This document shows, piece by piece, positions 54,630 to 63,467 of a stretch of DNA of 64,000 nt (position 1 is the first letter of the stretch; the number at the start of each line of letters is the position of its first letter). The position numbers and the translations under genes were made by a program. The notes under the pieces are model-generated. The model was not told the DNA's origin, made no database searches, and saw only the letters and a program-made list of their open reading frames with translations. The DNA comes from Bradyrhizobium sp. dw_78 (lineage in GTDB: Bacteria > Pseudomonadota > Alphaproteobacteria > Rhizobiales > Xanthobacteraceae), in NCBI RefSeq assembly GCF_018449525.1, contig NZ_JAAVUS010000013.1:1-64000 (forward strand). The letters run 5' to 3'.

Positions 54630-55035
54630 CGATATCCGTTCCCGGCCCGCGGCGGCTCCTGTGAAGGCCGCCGCGCCGGCGCGCGTTGCGGCGTTTCGCA
54701 CCGGGCTCTCGGCGGAGGCCAGAGCCGCCGCGTTCCTGATGGCCAAGGGCTACCGCATCCTCGCCAAACGCTTCCGCACGCCCTATGGCGAGATCGATCT
54801 GGTGGCGCGGCGGCGCAATCTGCTCGCCTTCGTCGAGGTCAAGGCCCGCGCCAGCCTCGATGAGGCCGCTTATGCCGTGACGCCGCGTCAACAACGGCGC
54901 ATCATCGATGCCGCCCGGGCCTGGCTGATGGCGCATCCCGAACATGCCGAGTTCGACCTGCGTTTCGACGCCGTGCTGATTGCGCCACGGCGTCTGCCGC
55001 GCCATCTGGTGGCGGCCTTCGACGCCAGCGCGTAA
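54616..55035 (+). CDS. YraN / UPF0102 family protein
   Basis: 139 residues. An N-terminal Ala-rich extension is followed by the restriction-endonuclease-like fold: GLSAEARAAAFLMAKGYRILAKRFRTPYGEIDLVARRRNLLAFVEVKAR. The PYGEID...FVEVK pattern matches the PD-(D/E)xK core. The function is uncertain; nuclease activity has been suggested for the family. Linked to rsmI and gshB as in other alphaproteobacteria. Confidence 0.94.
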   Translation: MAKADDIRSRPAAAPVKAAAPARVAAFRTGLSAEARAAAFLMAKGYRILAKRFRTPYGEIDLVARRRNLLAFVEVKARASLDEAAYAVTPRQQRRIIDAARAWLMAHPEHAEFDLRFDAVLIAPRRLPRHLVAAFDASA

Positions 55036-55071
55036 CATCCTCTTCAACAAGACCAACCAGCGGGCCTGCCC

Positions 55072-56019
55072 ATGAAACTGAATGTCGCCGTCCAGATGGA
55101 CCCCATCGCGCGCATCAATATCCGCGGCGATTCGACCTTCGCGCTGCTGCTGGAAGCGCAGAAGCGCGGCCACGGCCTGTCTTACTACACCCCCGACAAG
55201 CTCTCACTGCATGGCGAAGAGTTGGTGGCTCCGGTCCAGACGCTCACCGTGCGCGACGAGGTCGGCAATCATTTCACACTGGGCGAGCCGCGGCGCGAAC
55301 CGCTTGCGGCGTTCGACGTCGTCCTGCTGCGGCAGGATCCGCCGTTCGATCTCGCCTACATCACCTCGACGCATTTTCTCGAGCGGATCCATCCGAAGAC
55401 GCTGGTCGTCAACAATCCCGCGAGCGTGCGCAACGCGCCGGAAAAAATATTCGTGATGGATTTTCCGCAATTGATGCCGCCGACTTTGATCTCGCGCGAT
55501 CTCGACGAGATCAACGCGTTTCGCGACCAGCATGGCGCGGTGGTGATGAAGCCGTTGCACGGACATGGCGGCGCGGCGGTATTCCGCGTGATGCCGCAGG
55601 ACATGAATTTCGGCTCGCTATTCGACATGTTTTCGGTGACGTTCAAGGAGCCCTGGGTGATCCAGCGTTTCCTGCCCGAGGTCAAACACGGCGACAAGCG
55701 CATCATTCTGGTCGACGGCGAATTCGCCGGCGCGGTCAATCGCGTGCCCGCGGCCGACGATCTGCGCTCCAACATGGTCCGCGGCGGCGCCGCGCAAGCG
55801 ACCGAGCTCAGCCCGCGCGAGCGCGAGATCTGCGCGACCCTCGGCCCGGCGCTGCGCGAGCGCGGGCTGCTGTTCGTCGGCATCGACGTCATCGACGGCA
55901 ACCTCACCGAAATCAACGTGACGTCGCCGACGGGTATCCGCGCCATCGCGCGGCTCGGCGGGCCGGACATCGCGGCGAAAATCTGGGACACCATCGAGGC
56001 GAAGCGGGCAAAGGCTTGA
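55072..56019 (+). CDS. gshB: Glutathione synthetase
   Basis: 315 residues. The N-domain has VQMDPIARINIRGDSTFALLLEAQKRGH and LLRQDPPFDLAYITSTHFLERI. An ATP-grasp domain follows, with VVMKPLHGHGGAAVFRV, KRIILVDGEFAGAVNRVPA and VGIDVIDGNLTEINVTSPTG. It joins glycine to gamma-glutamylcysteine. Standard length. Last gene of the rsmI-yraN-gshB run. Confidence 0.98.
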   Translation: MKLNVAVQMDPIARINIRGDSTFALLLEAQKRGHGLSYYTPDKLSLHGEELVAPVQTLTVRDEVGNHFTLGEPRREPLAAFDVVLLRQDPPFDLAYITSTHFLERIHPKTLVVNNPASVRNAPEKIFVMDFPQLMPPTLISRDLDEINAFRDQHGAVVMKPLHGHGGAAVFRVMPQDMNFGSLFDMFSVTFKEPWVIQRFLPEVKHGDKRIILVDGEFAGAVNRVPAADDLRSNMVRGGAAQATELSPREREICATLGPALRERGLLFVGIDVIDGNLTEINVTSPTGIRAIARLGGPDIAAKIWDTIEAKRAKA

Positions 56020-56354
56020 TTCAAAGCTTCGCATTCGCGACGAAACGCCGAAATGATTAAGGCCGCTATGCGGCAGCGTTTTCGCGCATCGTCCTTGAGC
56101 ACGCCGGCGTGATCGCCGGCAAATGGCTGTTTTTCAAATGGCGCCGTCCGGCGCTTACAAGAAAGTACGGCAACTTCTGTTTCGAGGGATAACACTCCGT
56201 TCACCATGCGGAGAAATCCCCGCACAGCTTGCCGTAAACCCGCCGCTCCTCAAGCAGGCTTATACTTTTGCTGCTTAGTCATGCACAGGGAAGAAGCTGA
56301 GACTGCCGCCGTGCAGCTCAGATGTCCCGGCGTGAGAGCAGATAGTAAAAGCGT
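56020..56354. other. 335-bp region upstream of the Tad locus
   Basis: No pilin, prepilin peptidase or other gene was found. A weak inverted repeat (CTGAG ... CTCAG, about 56298-56324) lies near the cpaB start. This is where pilA/flp and cpaA genes often lie in other rhizobial Tad loci. A cpaB promoter is expected but not clear by eye. Confidence 0.55.
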
Positions 56355-57158
56355 ATGAATATCGCCCGCATTGTTGTCCTGACCATCGCTCTCGGTGCCG
56401 GCGGTGTTGCCGCTTATCTTGCGAGCGGCGGCGGGTCTGACAGCAGGCCTCCACAAGCCCAGCCGGTGGCCCAATTGCAAACCGTGGACGTGCTGGTTGC
56501 GAAGGCCGATATCGGTCTCGGCCAGACGGTCAAGCCCGAAGACATGCAATGGCAGACCTGGCCCGCGGCAACGGCGAGCAACAATTTCATCCGCCGCAGC
56601 GAGCGTCCCGACGCGACCACCCAGATTGCCGGTTCGATCGCGCGTGTCCCGATCATCACTGGCGAGCCGATCCGTGAACAGAAGCTGGTCAAGGGCAATG
56701 GATCGGGCTTCATGGCGGCGATCCTGCCCTCCGGGATGCGCGCCATTTCGACCGAAATCTCGCCCGAGACCGCCGCCGGCGGCTTTATCCTGCCGAATGA
56801 CCATGTCGACGTCATTCTTTCGAGACACCTGAAGAATCCGGATCACGCCAGTTCGAACGACGTCGTTACCTCGGAAGTCATCCTGGCCAACATCCGCGTG
56901 CTCGCGATTGATCAGGCGCCGAAGGAAAAAGACGGCCAGAACACCGTGCTCGGCAAGACCGTCACACTCGAATTGAAGCCCGAGCAAGCCGCGATTCTTG
57001 CCGCCGCACGTCAGAGCGGCACGCTGGCGCTGGCGCTGCGCAGCATGGCCGACGTCAACATCGTCGAGAGCAGTGCCGACGATCAGGCCCCCAAACGTGG
57101 CAACGGAATCAACGTCGTCCGTTACGGCGTCTCGACCCCTGCATCCACACAGAAGTGA
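56355..57158 (+). CDS. cpaB: CpaB, Flp/Tad pilus assembly protein
   Basis: 267 residues. One N-terminal membrane helix (IARIVVLTIALGAGGVAAYLA) is followed by an SAF-like domain (TVDVLVAKADIGLGQTVKPEDMQWQTWP, about 43-70). The RcpC-like region includes SGMRAISTEISPETAAGGFILPNDHVDVILSR and TLELKPEQAAILAAARQSGTLALALRS. It is a periplasmic part of the Tad pilus secretion apparatus, thought to work with the secretin CpaC. First of cpaB-C-D-E. Confidence 0.93.
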   Translation: MNIARIVVLTIALGAGGVAAYLASGGGSDSRPPQAQPVAQLQTVDVLVAKADIGLGQTVKPEDMQWQTWPAATASNNFIRRSERPDATTQIAGSIARVPIITGEPIREQKLVKGNGSGFMAAILPSGMRAISTEISPETAAGGFILPNDHVDVILSRHLKNPDHASSNDVVTSEVILANIRVLAIDQAPKEKDGQNTVLGKTVTLELKPEQAAILAAARQSGTLALALRSMADVNIVESSADDQAPKRGNGINVVRYGVSTPASTQK

Positions 57159-57192
57159 ACACGACACAGAAGTGACCAAGAGGACGACGGAA

Positions 57193-58650
57193 ATGACGTG
57201 CAGGGGAAATCAGCCGATCGTGCGGACCTTTCTGGTCCGCGCGCTGTCGTTCTCGCTCGTGGCGGCATTGACATTTAACCTGGCTCCGATGGCAATCGCG
57301 GCGGGCGACTCGCACACCGAAGCGCCGATTTCCTCCGGCGGGCAAAAGGCGCGCTTTCTCGCACTCGGCATCGGCAAATCGGTGGTGATCGATTTGCCGC
57401 GCGACATCAAGGATGTGCTGGTCGCCGACCCCAAGATTGCAAACGCGGTCATCCATTCATCGCAGCGCGCCTATATCATCGGCACGGAGGTTGGCCAGAC
57501 CAACGTCGTGTTCTTCGATTCCGACGGCCAGCAGATCGCCGCCTATGACATCGCCGTCAAGCGCGACCTCAACGGCGTGCGCGCGGCCCTGAAACAGGCC
57601 ATGCCGAACGCCGACGTTCAACTCGAGGGCGTCGGCGACGGCGCGGTGCTGACCGGCACCGTATCGAGTCCGGTCGAAGCGCAACAGGCGGGCGACCTGG
57701 CCACGCGGCTGGTCGGGAGCGCCGACAAGGTTGTCAACTCGATCGTCGTCCGAGGCCGCGATCAGGTGATGTTGAGAGTCACCGTCGCCGAGGTCGCGCG
57801 CTCGATCGTCAAGCAGATGGGCATCGACCTCAGCGCCAGCCTGAATTACGGCAACACGGTCGTAACCTTCAACAATTCGAACCCGTTCACGGCAAACGGC
57901 GGTCCGCTGGTCTCCGGCAACAGCCTGACCGGCACGTTCGGCAGCGCCCCGTCGGTCACCGCCACCATGCGGGCGATGGAAAGCGCAGGCCTGATCCACA
58001 CGCTGGCCGAGCCGAACCTGACCGCGATCTCGGGCGAGTCCGCGACCTTCATCGCCGGCGGCGAGTTTCCGGTGCCGACCGGCGTCACCTGCCAAACGCT
58101 GGCGTCGGGAGCCGTCGGACAATGCGCACCGTCGATCTCGTTCAAGAAGTTCGGCATCTCGCTCAATTTCACGCCGGTCGTGCTGACCGAAGGCCGGATC
58201 AGCCTACGGGTGATGACCGAGGTCTCTGAAATCTCGAACGACAACTCGATCAATATCAGCGGCATTTCGGTGCCGTCGATCAAGACCCGCCGCGCCGAAA
58301 CGACGCTGGAGATTCCGTCGGGCGGCTCGATGGCGATGGCCGGACTGATCCAGGAACAGACCAAGCAGGCCGTCAACGGAATGCCCGGCGTGGACCAGTT
58401 GCCGGTCCTGGGCCAGCTTTTCAGAAGCCAGGACTTCGTCAACAACCAGACCGAGCTGATGGTTCTGGTGACGCCCTATATCGTTCGGGCGGTCTCCCAG
58501 AAAGAGCTGTCGCGCCCTGACGACGGGTTCGCGCCGGCGTCGGATTCGCAATCGGCGCTGCTGGCCCGCATCAATCGAATCTACGGCGTTTCAGGCCGCG
58601 TCGAGCAAGTCGCAGGCTACCCGTGCAATTTCGGCTTCATCACCGACTGA
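57193..58650 (+). CDS. cpaC: CpaC, Flp/Tad pilus outer-membrane secretin
   Basis: 485 residues. A signal peptide (VRALSFSLVAALTFNLAPMAIAA) precedes the N-terminal secretin region: GKSVVIDLPRDIKDVLVADPKIANAVIHSSQRAYIIGTEVGQTNV. A BON-like module follows, then the secretin core with VPTGVTCQTL, EIPSGGSMAMAGLIQEQ and LPVLGQLFRSQDFVNNQTELMVLVTPYIV. It forms the outer-membrane pore for Tad pili. ATG at 57193 has AAGAGGACG upstream. 34 bp after cpaB. Confidence 0.95.
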   Translation: MTCRGNQPIVRTFLVRALSFSLVAALTFNLAPMAIAAGDSHTEAPISSGGQKARFLALGIGKSVVIDLPRDIKDVLVADPKIANAVIHSSQRAYIIGTEVGQTNVVFFDSDGQQIAAYDIAVKRDLNGVRAALKQAMPNADVQLEGVGDGAVLTGTVSSPVEAQQAGDLATRLVGSADKVVNSIVVRGRDQVMLRVTVAEVARSIVKQMGIDLSASLNYGNTVVTFNNSNPFTANGGPLVSGNSLTGTFGSAPSVTATMRAMESAGLIHTLAEPNLTAISGESATFIAGGEFPVPTGVTCQTLASGAVGQCAPSISFKKFGISLNFTPVVLTEGRISLRVMTEVSEISNDNSINISGISVPSIKTRRAETTLEIPSGGSMAMAGLIQEQTKQAVNGMPGVDQLPVLGQLFRSQDFVNNQTELMVLVTPYIVRAVSQKELSRPDDGFAPASDSQSALLARINRIYGVSGRVEQVAGYPCNFGFITD

Positions 58651-58689
58651 GACGGAACCGACCGGCCAACGCGGGACGAGGACAGAACG

Positions 58690-59427
58690 ATGACAAACAG
58701 AACTTTGAACCATCGCCGCCGAACCTTGGGTGTGCTCGGCGCACTCTCGGGCCTTTCGATCGCACTGGGAGCCTGCACCACCTCGGACGGTGAAGTTACC
58801 GCGAGCGTTCCTGAGGATTACCGCCTGCGGCATCCGATCGCGATTCGGGAAACGGACCAGTCGGTCGTGATCTTTGTCGGGCATGGGCGCGGCGGCCTGT
58901 CCGCATCGCAACGTACCGATGTATTGGGGCTGGCGCAAAGCTGGCGACGCGAAGGAACCGGCGCGATCGTGGCCGACGTTCCGGTCGATACCCCTAACGC
59001 GGCGGCGGCCGCGGATGCATTTCGCGAAATTCGATCGGTGCTGTCGTCGGCCGGCGTGCCGCCGCGCGGCATTACGGTGCATCGCTATCGCCCGGATGAC
59101 CCGCGCCAGTTGGCGACGATCCGGCTGAATTATCCCAAAATCGCGGCTGTGGCCGGTCCTTGCGGCCTGTGGCCCGCGGATGTCGGACCGTCACTCTGGG
59201 ATCCGAGCTATTCCGAGAACAAGTCCTATTACAATTTCGGTTGCGCCACCCAGCGCAACCTGGCGTCGATGGTCGACAACCCGTCGGACCTGGTGCAGCC
59301 GCGGCCGGAAACCCCGGCCTACACGGCGCGGCGCACGGAAGGTTTCGAGAAGTACCGCAAGGGCACCACGACCGCGACCATCTATCCGGAAGCCGACAAG
59401 GCCGAACTCAGCGATGCAGGAAAATGA
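58690..59427 (+). CDS. cpaD: CpaD, Tad pilus assembly lipoprotein
   Basis: 245 residues. An N-terminal signal with lipobox (LSIALGAC) is followed by the CpaD domain: YRLRHPIAIRETDQSVVIFVGHGRGGLSASQRTDVL, PRGITVHRYRPDD and NYNFGCATQRNLASMVDNPSDLVQPR. It assists secretin assembly at the outer membrane. The stop overlaps the cpaE start by ATGA, implying coupled translation. Confidence 0.94.
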   Translation: MTNRTLNHRRRTLGVLGALSGLSIALGACTTSDGEVTASVPEDYRLRHPIAIRETDQSVVIFVGHGRGGLSASQRTDVLGLAQSWRREGTGAIVADVPVDTPNAAAAADAFREIRSVLSSAGVPPRGITVHRYRPDDPRQLATIRLNYPKIAAVAGPCGLWPADVGPSLWDPSYSENKSYYNFGCATQRNLASMVDNPSDLVQPRPETPAYTARRTEGFEKYRKGTTTATIYPEADKAELSDAGK

Positions 59428-60689
59428 TCAGCCGCGCCCGTCAAAATTCCAAGGAACAACCGGACATCACACCGATCGAGGACGATTACATCGCTCCAGC
59501 GCCTCGGGTATCGGTGCAGGCCTTTTGCGAAACCGAGACGACCGCGAGCGTCGTGCGATCGGCGGGTGAAGACCGTCGTCTCGCCAAGGCCCATCTCTCG
59601 GTCCATATGGGCGGCATGGCCGCCGCGATCGACGCCTATCACAAGGCGCCGACGCCGAACGTGATCGTGCTGGAAACCGAAGGCGACAGCGATATCCTCG
59701 TTGGCCTCGACGAACTCGCGACGGTGTGCGACCCCGGAACCCGTGTCGTCGTGATCGGCAGCGCCAGTGATATCACCCCCTATCGCGAACTGGTACGCCG
59801 CGGCGTCAACGACTACGTCGTCGGGCCAGTCGAAGCGATCGACGTGGTGCGCTCGATTTGCAGCCTGTTCTCGGCGTCGGAAGCCATCATGGCCGGCCGG
59901 GTCATCGCCGTGGTCGGAGCCAAGGGCGGCGTCGGCGCCTCCACCGTCGCGCATAATATGGCTTGGGCGATCGCCCGCGATTTGGCGATGGATTCCGTGG
60001 TCATCGATCTCGACCTTGCGTTCGGCACCGCCGGCCTCAACTACAACCAGGATCCGCTGCAGGGCATCGCCAATGCGGTGTTCTCGCCCGACCGGCTCGA
60101 TACCGCGGTCGTCGACCGCTTGCTGGCGAAATGCACCGACCATCTCAGCCTGCTGGCGGCGCCGGCGTCGCTGGAGCGGGTCTATGATTTCGGCGCCGAA
60201 GCGTTCGATGCGATCTTCGACACCTTGCGCATGACGACGCCCTGCATCGTGCTGGATGTCCCGCATCAATGGTCGGGATGGACCAAGCGGGCTCTGGTCG
60301 GCGCGGACGACATCCTGATTGTCGCCGAGCCCGACCTGGCCAATCTGCGCAACGCCAAGAACATGCTGCACATGCTGAAATCGGCGCGGCCGAACGACCG
60401 CGTGCCGCTATATTGCCTCAACCAGGTCGGCATGCCGAAGCGGCCGGAAATCGACGCCCGCGGATTCGCCAAGACGGTCGAGAGCCAGCCGATTGCGTCG
60501 ATTTCCTTCGATTCGAAAATGTTCGGCACAGCCGCCAATAACGGCCAGATGATCGCGGAGATTTCTGCCAATCATCGCACCGCCAAGACGTTTCTGCAGA
60601 TGGCGCGGCGGCTGACCGGCCGCGGTGAGCCCAAAAAGCAGCAGCGCTCGCTGCTGGCTCCGATTCTCAAGAAACTTCGGGCATCGTAA
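59424..60689 (+). CDS. cpaE: CpaE, MinD/ParA-like Tad pilus localisation ATPase
   Basis: 421 residues. An atypical receiver-like N-domain (about 30-150, with NVIVLETEGDSD, VVVIGSASDITPYRELVRRGVNDYVVGP) is followed by the ParA/MinD domain. The deviant Walker A is GAKGGVGAST (165-174), with VIDLDLAFGTAGLNYNQDP and IVLDVPHQWSGWTKRAL. It positions the pilus secretion apparatus. A cpaF ATPase gene normally follows it but is missing here; a repeat and a minus-strand gene follow instead. Confidence 0.95.
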   Translation: MISRARQNSKEQPDITPIEDDYIAPAPRVSVQAFCETETTASVVRSAGEDRRLAKAHLSVHMGGMAAAIDAYHKAPTPNVIVLETEGDSDILVGLDELATVCDPGTRVVVIGSASDITPYRELVRRGVNDYVVGPVEAIDVVRSICSLFSASEAIMAGRVIAVVGAKGGVGASTVAHNMAWAIARDLAMDSVVIDLDLAFGTAGLNYNQDPLQGIANAVFSPDRLDTAVVDRLLAKCTDHLSLLAAPASLERVYDFGAEAFDAIFDTLRMTTPCIVLDVPHQWSGWTKRALVGADDILIVAEPDLANLRNAKNMLHMLKSARPNDRVPLYCLNQVGMPKRPEIDARGFAKTVESQPIASISFDSKMFGTAANNGQMIAEISANHRTAKTFLQMARRLTGRGEPKKQQRSLLAPILKKLRAS

Positions 60690-60705
60690 TTTGCTGGTGC
60701 CCTTT

Positions 60706-60794
60706 CGGTTCTGATTGAATCAGAGCCGGCTCTCCTGTTTTGTTTTAACGCGTCTTCTTCACGCGAACCGGAATCTTCGCGCGAAAACGCGATA
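60706..60794 (+). repeat. Dispersed palindromic repeat, family A copy 3, at the cpaE 3' side
   Basis: CGGTTCTGATT...AATCAGAGCCG is followed by AACGCGTCTTCTTCACGCG, AACCGG and GAAAACGCGATA. It begins 17 nt after the cpaE stop, where cpaF is usually found, and lies in opposite orientation to the copy at 61787-61903 on the far side of the TPR gene. Confidence 0.85.
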
Positions 60795-60824
60795 GACACG
60801 GCGCTTCGTGAGCGGCCGTAAGGA

Positions 60825-61646
60825 TCAGTCGGCTTGTCCGGCGGAAGCCATCGGAATCCTAGCATCCGCATGGGCGTTGTCTTTGCGCGACAGCAATCGT
60901 CTTAGATAGGTGACGTTCGCGGCGGCTTCCTCGGGCGGGCGGCCCGCCTTCACGATATTTTCAGCCTCGGCAAGACGGCCTTGCAAGCCAACCACCAACG
61001 CCAGATTCAGCCGCACGCGCGGATCCGCGCCCGCATGGCTGTTGGCGCGGCGCAAAATTTCTTCCGCCTTGGGCAGGTCTTTTGAGAGAACATATGAAAG
61101 ACCGAGATTGGACAGCACCGAAGGCTCATCCGGTGCAATCCTCAGCGCGCTTGCATAATATTGTTGCGCTTCGTCGTATCGGCCAAGCTGATCGAGCGCG
61201 GCTCCCTGCGCCGACAGGATCCGCCAATCCGGATTGTCGGGGCTGTGGGCGCGGCTGAGGACATCGAACGCTTCCTGGAAGTCGCCATTGTCGGCCAGCG
61301 CCCGCCCGTAGCCGGCCAGCAGCGCCTTGTTGCTGGGGTCGGCGATCGTCGCCTTTTCAAGCACCGCAACCGCCTGGGCCCGCTGTCCCTCGGCACGGAG
61401 CGCCTTGCCATATTGCAAGGCCGCGTCGGCATCCTTGGGATTGGCGCGAAAGCGGTCGCCGTAGACTTCCACGTCGTGCCGGGGGTCGGCCGCGCTGCTT
61501 GCTTCGGCTTTATCGCCCAGCGCGCCGGTAATATCCGACATGCCCGATGTCTGACAGCTACAGAGCCCGGCTACCAAAATCGCTGAGGAGGCTGCGGACG
61601 CAAGGCGTCTCGCGAAGCGGTATCGTTCGAACAATTGCCGGCACAT
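60825..61646 (-). CDS. tadD: TadD-like tetratricopeptide-repeat lipoprotein
   Basis: 273 residues. Signal with lipobox (LVAGLCSC) at about 22-30. About five TPR units follow, for example ADAALQYGKALRAEGQRAQAVAVLEKATIADPSN, then NPDWRILSAQGAALDQLGRYDEAQQYYASALRIAPDEP and PSVLSNLGLSYVLSKDLPKAEEILRRA. It resembles TadD, a pilotin-like partner of the Tad secretin. It is transcribed toward cpaE and flanked by inverted family A repeats, so it may have its own promoter. Confidence 0.85.
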   Translation of the reverse strand: MCRQLFERYRFARRLASAASSAILVAGLCSCQTSGMSDITGALGDKAEASSAADPRHDVEVYGDRFRANPKDADAALQYGKALRAEGQRAQAVAVLEKATIADPSNKALLAGYGRALADNGDFQEAFDVLSRAHSPDNPDWRILSAQGAALDQLGRYDEAQQYYASALRIAPDEPSVLSNLGLSYVLSKDLPKAEEILRRANSHAGADPRVRLNLALVVGLQGRLAEAENIVKAGRPPEEAAANVTYLRRLLSRKDNAHADARIPMASAGQAD

Positions 61647-61954
61647 ACACTTTGACCTGGGGTCAGCGACTGTTCAGAAATGCACACAGTAACCCTAAAT
61701 TCCGGTTAAACAGGCGGCACCTTTTCGTTGCCGCCGCAGGATCGATCTGGGCAGGCCCGCCGGCGTCGACATCGCGTTTACGGATTTATAGCGTTTTCGA
61801 GCGAAGGCCTGCCCCGCACTTGGATAGCGGCGGCTTCCGGTTCGCATGAAGAAAACACGTCAAAACAAGATGTGAGGGTCCAGTTCTGATTCGATCAGAA
61901 CCGGTAAGGCTCCAGAAACGCCAATGGGCCGTGAGATTCTGGGAGGCCTTCGCG
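61647..61954. other. 308-bp spacer between the TPR gene and PilZ gene
   Basis: It contains family A repeat copy 4 (inverted) and the promoter region of the minus-strand TPR gene. No other gene or clear regulatory motif was seen. Confidence 0.55.
61787..61903 (-). repeat. Dispersed palindromic repeat, family A copy 4, inverted
   Basis: Read on the minus strand it opens with the dyad GTTCTGAT-CGA-ATCAGAAC and runs through TTTTCTTCATGCGAACCGG to GAAAACGCTATA. It pairs as an inverted repeat with copy 3 across the TPR gene, about 1.0 kb apart. Confidence 0.83.
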
Positions 61955-62200
61955 CTAATCGATGAATTCGGCACCGAATTCGCAACCGATCCGCCATGCC
62001 AGCCGGCATTGGCGGGCATGGCCGGTCGACAATATGATGGTGAATTCAGAGGGAATCTCGGGGTATTCGGCAACGATCTTCACGCCGCCCTGCGATACGT
62101 CCGTGACCATGCAATCACGCGGCAACGAACCGGTCCCGAATTGAATCTTCGCGACCCTCCTGCACTGTTGACGTTCGGTTTTGCGTCGATTCACCAGCAT
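61955..62200 (-). CDS. Single-domain PilZ (c-di-GMP-binding) protein
   Basis: 81 residues comprising just a PilZ fold. The nucleotide-binding RxxxR is in NRRKTERQQCRRVAK, and the second motif (D/N)xSxxG is DVSQGG in MVTDVSQGGVKIVAE. Both are intact, so c-di-GMP binding is expected. It ends RIGCEFGAEFID. It lies next to the Tad pilus genes, suggesting a link to adhesion or motility control; that link is inference. Confidence 0.85.
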   Translation of the reverse strand: MLVNRRKTERQQCRRVAKIQFGTGSLPRDCMVTDVSQGGVKIVAEYPEIPSEFTIILSTGHARQCRLAWRIGCEFGAEFID

Positions 62201-62381
62201 GTCGGTCCCTCGTCCCCACTCGATAACAGCGCATCAGGCACTCGATATCGATTTACAGAAGAACCGTTGGAATAACCCTAGCGGAACCGCTCGCAATGTA
62301 TCGGTTCTTTTTGGGTTCTTTTTACCGAGTTGATTCAATTGCGCTGGGCGCCCGCCCGCCAAAGCGTTCCCGAATCTCGCT

Positions 62382-63242
62382 CTATGCGGCGTTGTTGGCG
62401 CTATCACCGCCGGTCACGTCATAGGTCGCACCCGACACCATGTAAGCTTCGTCGCTGGCCAGAAACACCACTGCGGGGGCGATGGCTTCCGGCTCGATCC
62501 AGGGCACGCCGAGCGGTGATTTGGCGGCAAGCTTCTGTTTGGCCTCGGCCTCCAGCCTGTCGATCGGTTCGGCATTGTTCAGATCGTCGACGGCCTGGGC
62601 GTAGCGCTGCCGGTGCCGCGTCAGCGGCGTGTCGATCAGTCCGGGGATGACGGCATTGACGGTGATACCGTATTGGCCGAACTCCAGCGCGGCGGATTTC
62701 ATCAATCCGATAATGCCCCATTTGGAGGCCGAATAGGCCGCGCCAAATTTGGTGCCATGTCGGCCCTGGGTCGAGGAAGTGACGATGATGCGCCCGCCGC
62801 CATTCCTGACCAGATGCGGCGCCACCGCGCGAATGGCGTTACAGGTGCCGGTGAGATTGACATCGATCTGGTCATGCCAGTCCGCGTCCTCCATCTCCAG
62901 GATCGGTTTGAACGACTGGATGCCGGCATTGGCGAACAGGATGTCGATCTTGCCGAAAGTCCGGACCGCTCTTTCGGCCGCGTCGCGCAGCGCGGACAGA
63001 TCGCGCTGATCGAGCCGGCGCGAGGCCCATTTGCCGCCCGCGGCTTCGACCAGCCGCCCGGTTTCATCGAGTTCGTCGCCGGTCGCGGGCTCCACTTCCA
63101 GCGTGGCGCTGACGGGACCCGCGATGTCGATCCCCATGATGGCGGCGCCTTCGCGCGCGAACGCCACCGCAGTCGCACGCCCGATCCCGCGGGCCGCGCC
63201 GGTGATGATAGCGACCTTACCTTCCAATCGTCCGTTTGGCAT
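62382..63242 (-). CDS. Short-chain dehydrogenase/reductase (carveol dehydrogenase-like)
   Basis: 286 residues, classical SDR. TGAARGIG (14-21) binds NAD(P), followed by DILFANAG. The active site is TSSTQ with AAYSASK (Tyr/Lys), and VIPGLIDTP follows. An inserted segment DLNNAEPIDRLEAEAKQKL before LGVPWIEPEAIAPAVVFLASDEA resembles the mycofactocin/carveol dehydrogenase-like group. Substrate unknown. No adjacent catabolic genes. Confidence 0.9.
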   Translation of the reverse strand: MPNGRLEGKVAIITGAARGIGRATAVAFAREGAAIMGIDIAGPVSATLEVEPATGDELDETGRLVEAAGGKWASRRLDQRDLSALRDAAERAVRTFGKIDILFANAGIQSFKPILEMEDADWHDQIDVNLTGTCNAIRAVAPHLVRNGGGRIIVTSSTQGRHGTKFGAAYSASKWGIIGLMKSAALEFGQYGITVNAVIPGLIDTPLTRHRQRYAQAVDDLNNAEPIDRLEAEAKQKLAAKSPLGVPWIEPEAIAPAVVFLASDEAYMVSGATYDVTGGDSANNAA

Positions 63243-63467
63243 TGTCTTGCCCTCCGAGAGCTTCGCCGCGCCCCATCAACCGGGGCAGGCGCAGACTGGT
63301 TCTGAATTGGGGTCGGATAAACGCCCGACCCGGCAACTCACTGTTGTTGCCAAGGGAAACAAGAGCCCGGATGCAACCGTCGGGCATTGATCCTAATCAT
63401 GTTCCCGTAATGTTCTTGCGCGAACCGCCGCTTTCCGCTAGCCTCGCCAGCGGGAATGAGGGGCGGC

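Noticed and set aside
62284..62312. GAACCG/CGGTTC hairpin followed by TTTTT on the plus strand
   Set aside because: Looks like a terminator, but no plus-strand gene precedes it; the stem is only 6 bp with a 12-nt loop.
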